Position numbers and translations under genes: made by a program
Notes under the pieces: model-generated
What the model saw: only the letters and a program-made list of their open reading frames with translations
The model's database searches: none
What the model was told of the DNA's origin: nothing
Assembly (NCBI RefSeq): GCF_030122805.1
Contig: NZ_CP126080.1
Coordinates: forward strand, 4,717,501-4,781,500
Reading direction: 5' to 3'
Length of the DNA stretch: 64,000 nucleotides
Origin: Mesobacillus sp. AQ2
GTDB taxonomy: Bacteria > Bacillota > Bacilli > Bacillales > Cytobacillaceae
Shown here: positions 63,528 through 64,000 of the stretch, one piece after another
Numbering within the stretch: the first letter of the stretch is position 1
Layout of the letters: each line of letters opens with the position of its first letter

Positions 63528-64000
63528 TCTTTTTGTCCCCCTTCTAAATAATCATCTATCGCATTTTGTAAAAGTGTTTCTGCCTCGTCCGTTGAAAGAT
63601 CATACATTTGTGTTGCTGCATTGGTCAAATGCCCGCCGCCCTCGAGATTTTCCATGATGACCTGGACATTGACTTCACCTAATGATCTTGCGCTGATGCC
63701 AATCGTGGCTTCGGCTCTGCGGGATATAACAAATGACGCCTGTACACCATCCATCGTCAAAAGGGTGTCTGCTGCCTGTGCAATCAGGACATGGTCACAA
63801 TAAATATCATCCGATCCTTTTGCAATGACAATGCCGTCACGGTAAAAATAAACATTTTCAATGATTCTTGCTCTTTTAATATAGGTATTAATATCTTCTT
63901 TTAAGAACTTCTGGACCAGAACAGTATCCGCCCCATGGCTTCGGAGGTAGGAAGCAGCATCGAATGTCCGTGCACCAGTCCTTAAAGTAAAGCTTTTTGT
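63524..64000 (-). CDS. gdpP: Cyclic-di-AMP phosphodiesterase GdpP, C-terminal part
   Basis: The frame is open from the window edge to the stop at 63524 and gives the last 158 residues. [20 protein letters not shown] and the DHHA1 motif [15 protein letters not shown] identify the C-terminal part of the DHH/DHHA1 domain of GdpP (YybT), which cleaves cyclic di-AMP. The membrane, PAS, GGDEF-like and DHH parts lie beyond the right edge. An internal ATG at 63760 is not the start. Order gdpP-rplI-dnaB is conserved in Bacillaceae. Confidence 0.93.
   Translation of the reverse strand, partial: TKSFTLRTGARTFDAASYLRSHGADTVLVQKFLKEDINTYIKRARIIENVYFYRDGIVIAKGSDDIYCDHVLIAQAADTLLTMDGVQASFVISRRAEATIGISARSLGEVNVQVIMENLEGGGHLTNAATQMYDLSTDEAETLLQNAIDDYLEGGQKE

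Noticed and set aside
63524..63760. Separate 78-residue gene
   Set aside because: It is the C-terminal end of gdpP; the frame continues open to the window edge with matching GdpP sequence.

Overview
The window looks like chromosomal DNA from a low-to-moderate-GC Bacillaceae (Bacillus, Mesobacillus or Cytobacillus type). This rests on AGGAGG-type ribosome sites, many T-tailed hairpin terminators, TTG and GTG starts, and the order gdpP-rplI-dnaB-purA-tRNAs-M23 peptidase-walRKHIJ-htrC-yyzF-rlmH. In Bacillus subtilis that order sits beside the replication origin on the left arm. The cluster is on the minus strand, so oriC should lie off the right-hand end. Species was not determined.

Region by region. 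0-10 kb: a 52-bp tandem array, an orphan maltose phosphorylase, a niacin permease, a two-component system and a 20-21-bp array. 10-17 kb: an ECF sigma/anti-sigma pair, a broken alpha/beta hydrolase, a diguanylate cyclase, a second and much larger 52-bp array, and a DsrE-like gene pair. 17-28 kb: metabolic and membrane genes, a 184-bp miniature transposon (MITE) upstream of an MFS pump, an orphan sensor kinase, pepF, and an actin-like (ParM-type) cassette with a dense TGTAnAC repeat field next to it. 28-41 kb: an RND exporter with a TetR-type operator, a lipoprotein gene split by a second MITE copy, a vpr remnant, a dimethylamine-monooxygenase-like operon, ahpCF with a PerR-like box, a third 52-bp array, and mqo. 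42-45.5 kb: small membrane and enzyme genes. 45.6-49.3 kb: two AT-rich cassettes bounded by three copies of the rlmH 3' end. 49.3-64 kb: the conserved origin-proximal core, with a DnaA-box cluster, the walRKHIJ operon, three tRNA genes and two odd tRNA-half chimeras.

How the genes work together. WalR and WalK, with WalH, WalI and WalJ, control cell-wall turnover, and the adjacent M23 peptidase is a plausible target. PurA, DnaB, L9 and GdpP are housekeeping. AhpC and AhpF form a peroxide-reducing pair. The DUF3445/DmmA/PDR-type reductase operon looks like a complete secondary-amine N-demethylase.

Most unusual features: (1) tandem cassettes at rlmH, the site SCC elements use in staphylococci, carrying a nucleotidyltransferase-containing three-gene unit and a PD-(D/E)XK-like nuclease; (2) three unlinked intergenic arrays with different sequences but the same 52-bp period and dyad layout; (3) a MITE with 8-bp target duplications at both copies; (4) an actin-like segregation cassette with a centromere-like repeat field and no plasmid genes; (5) two truncated tRNA copies carrying the same 62-nt insert. 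All functional calls come from reading the sequence and from memory of the families; no database search was run.
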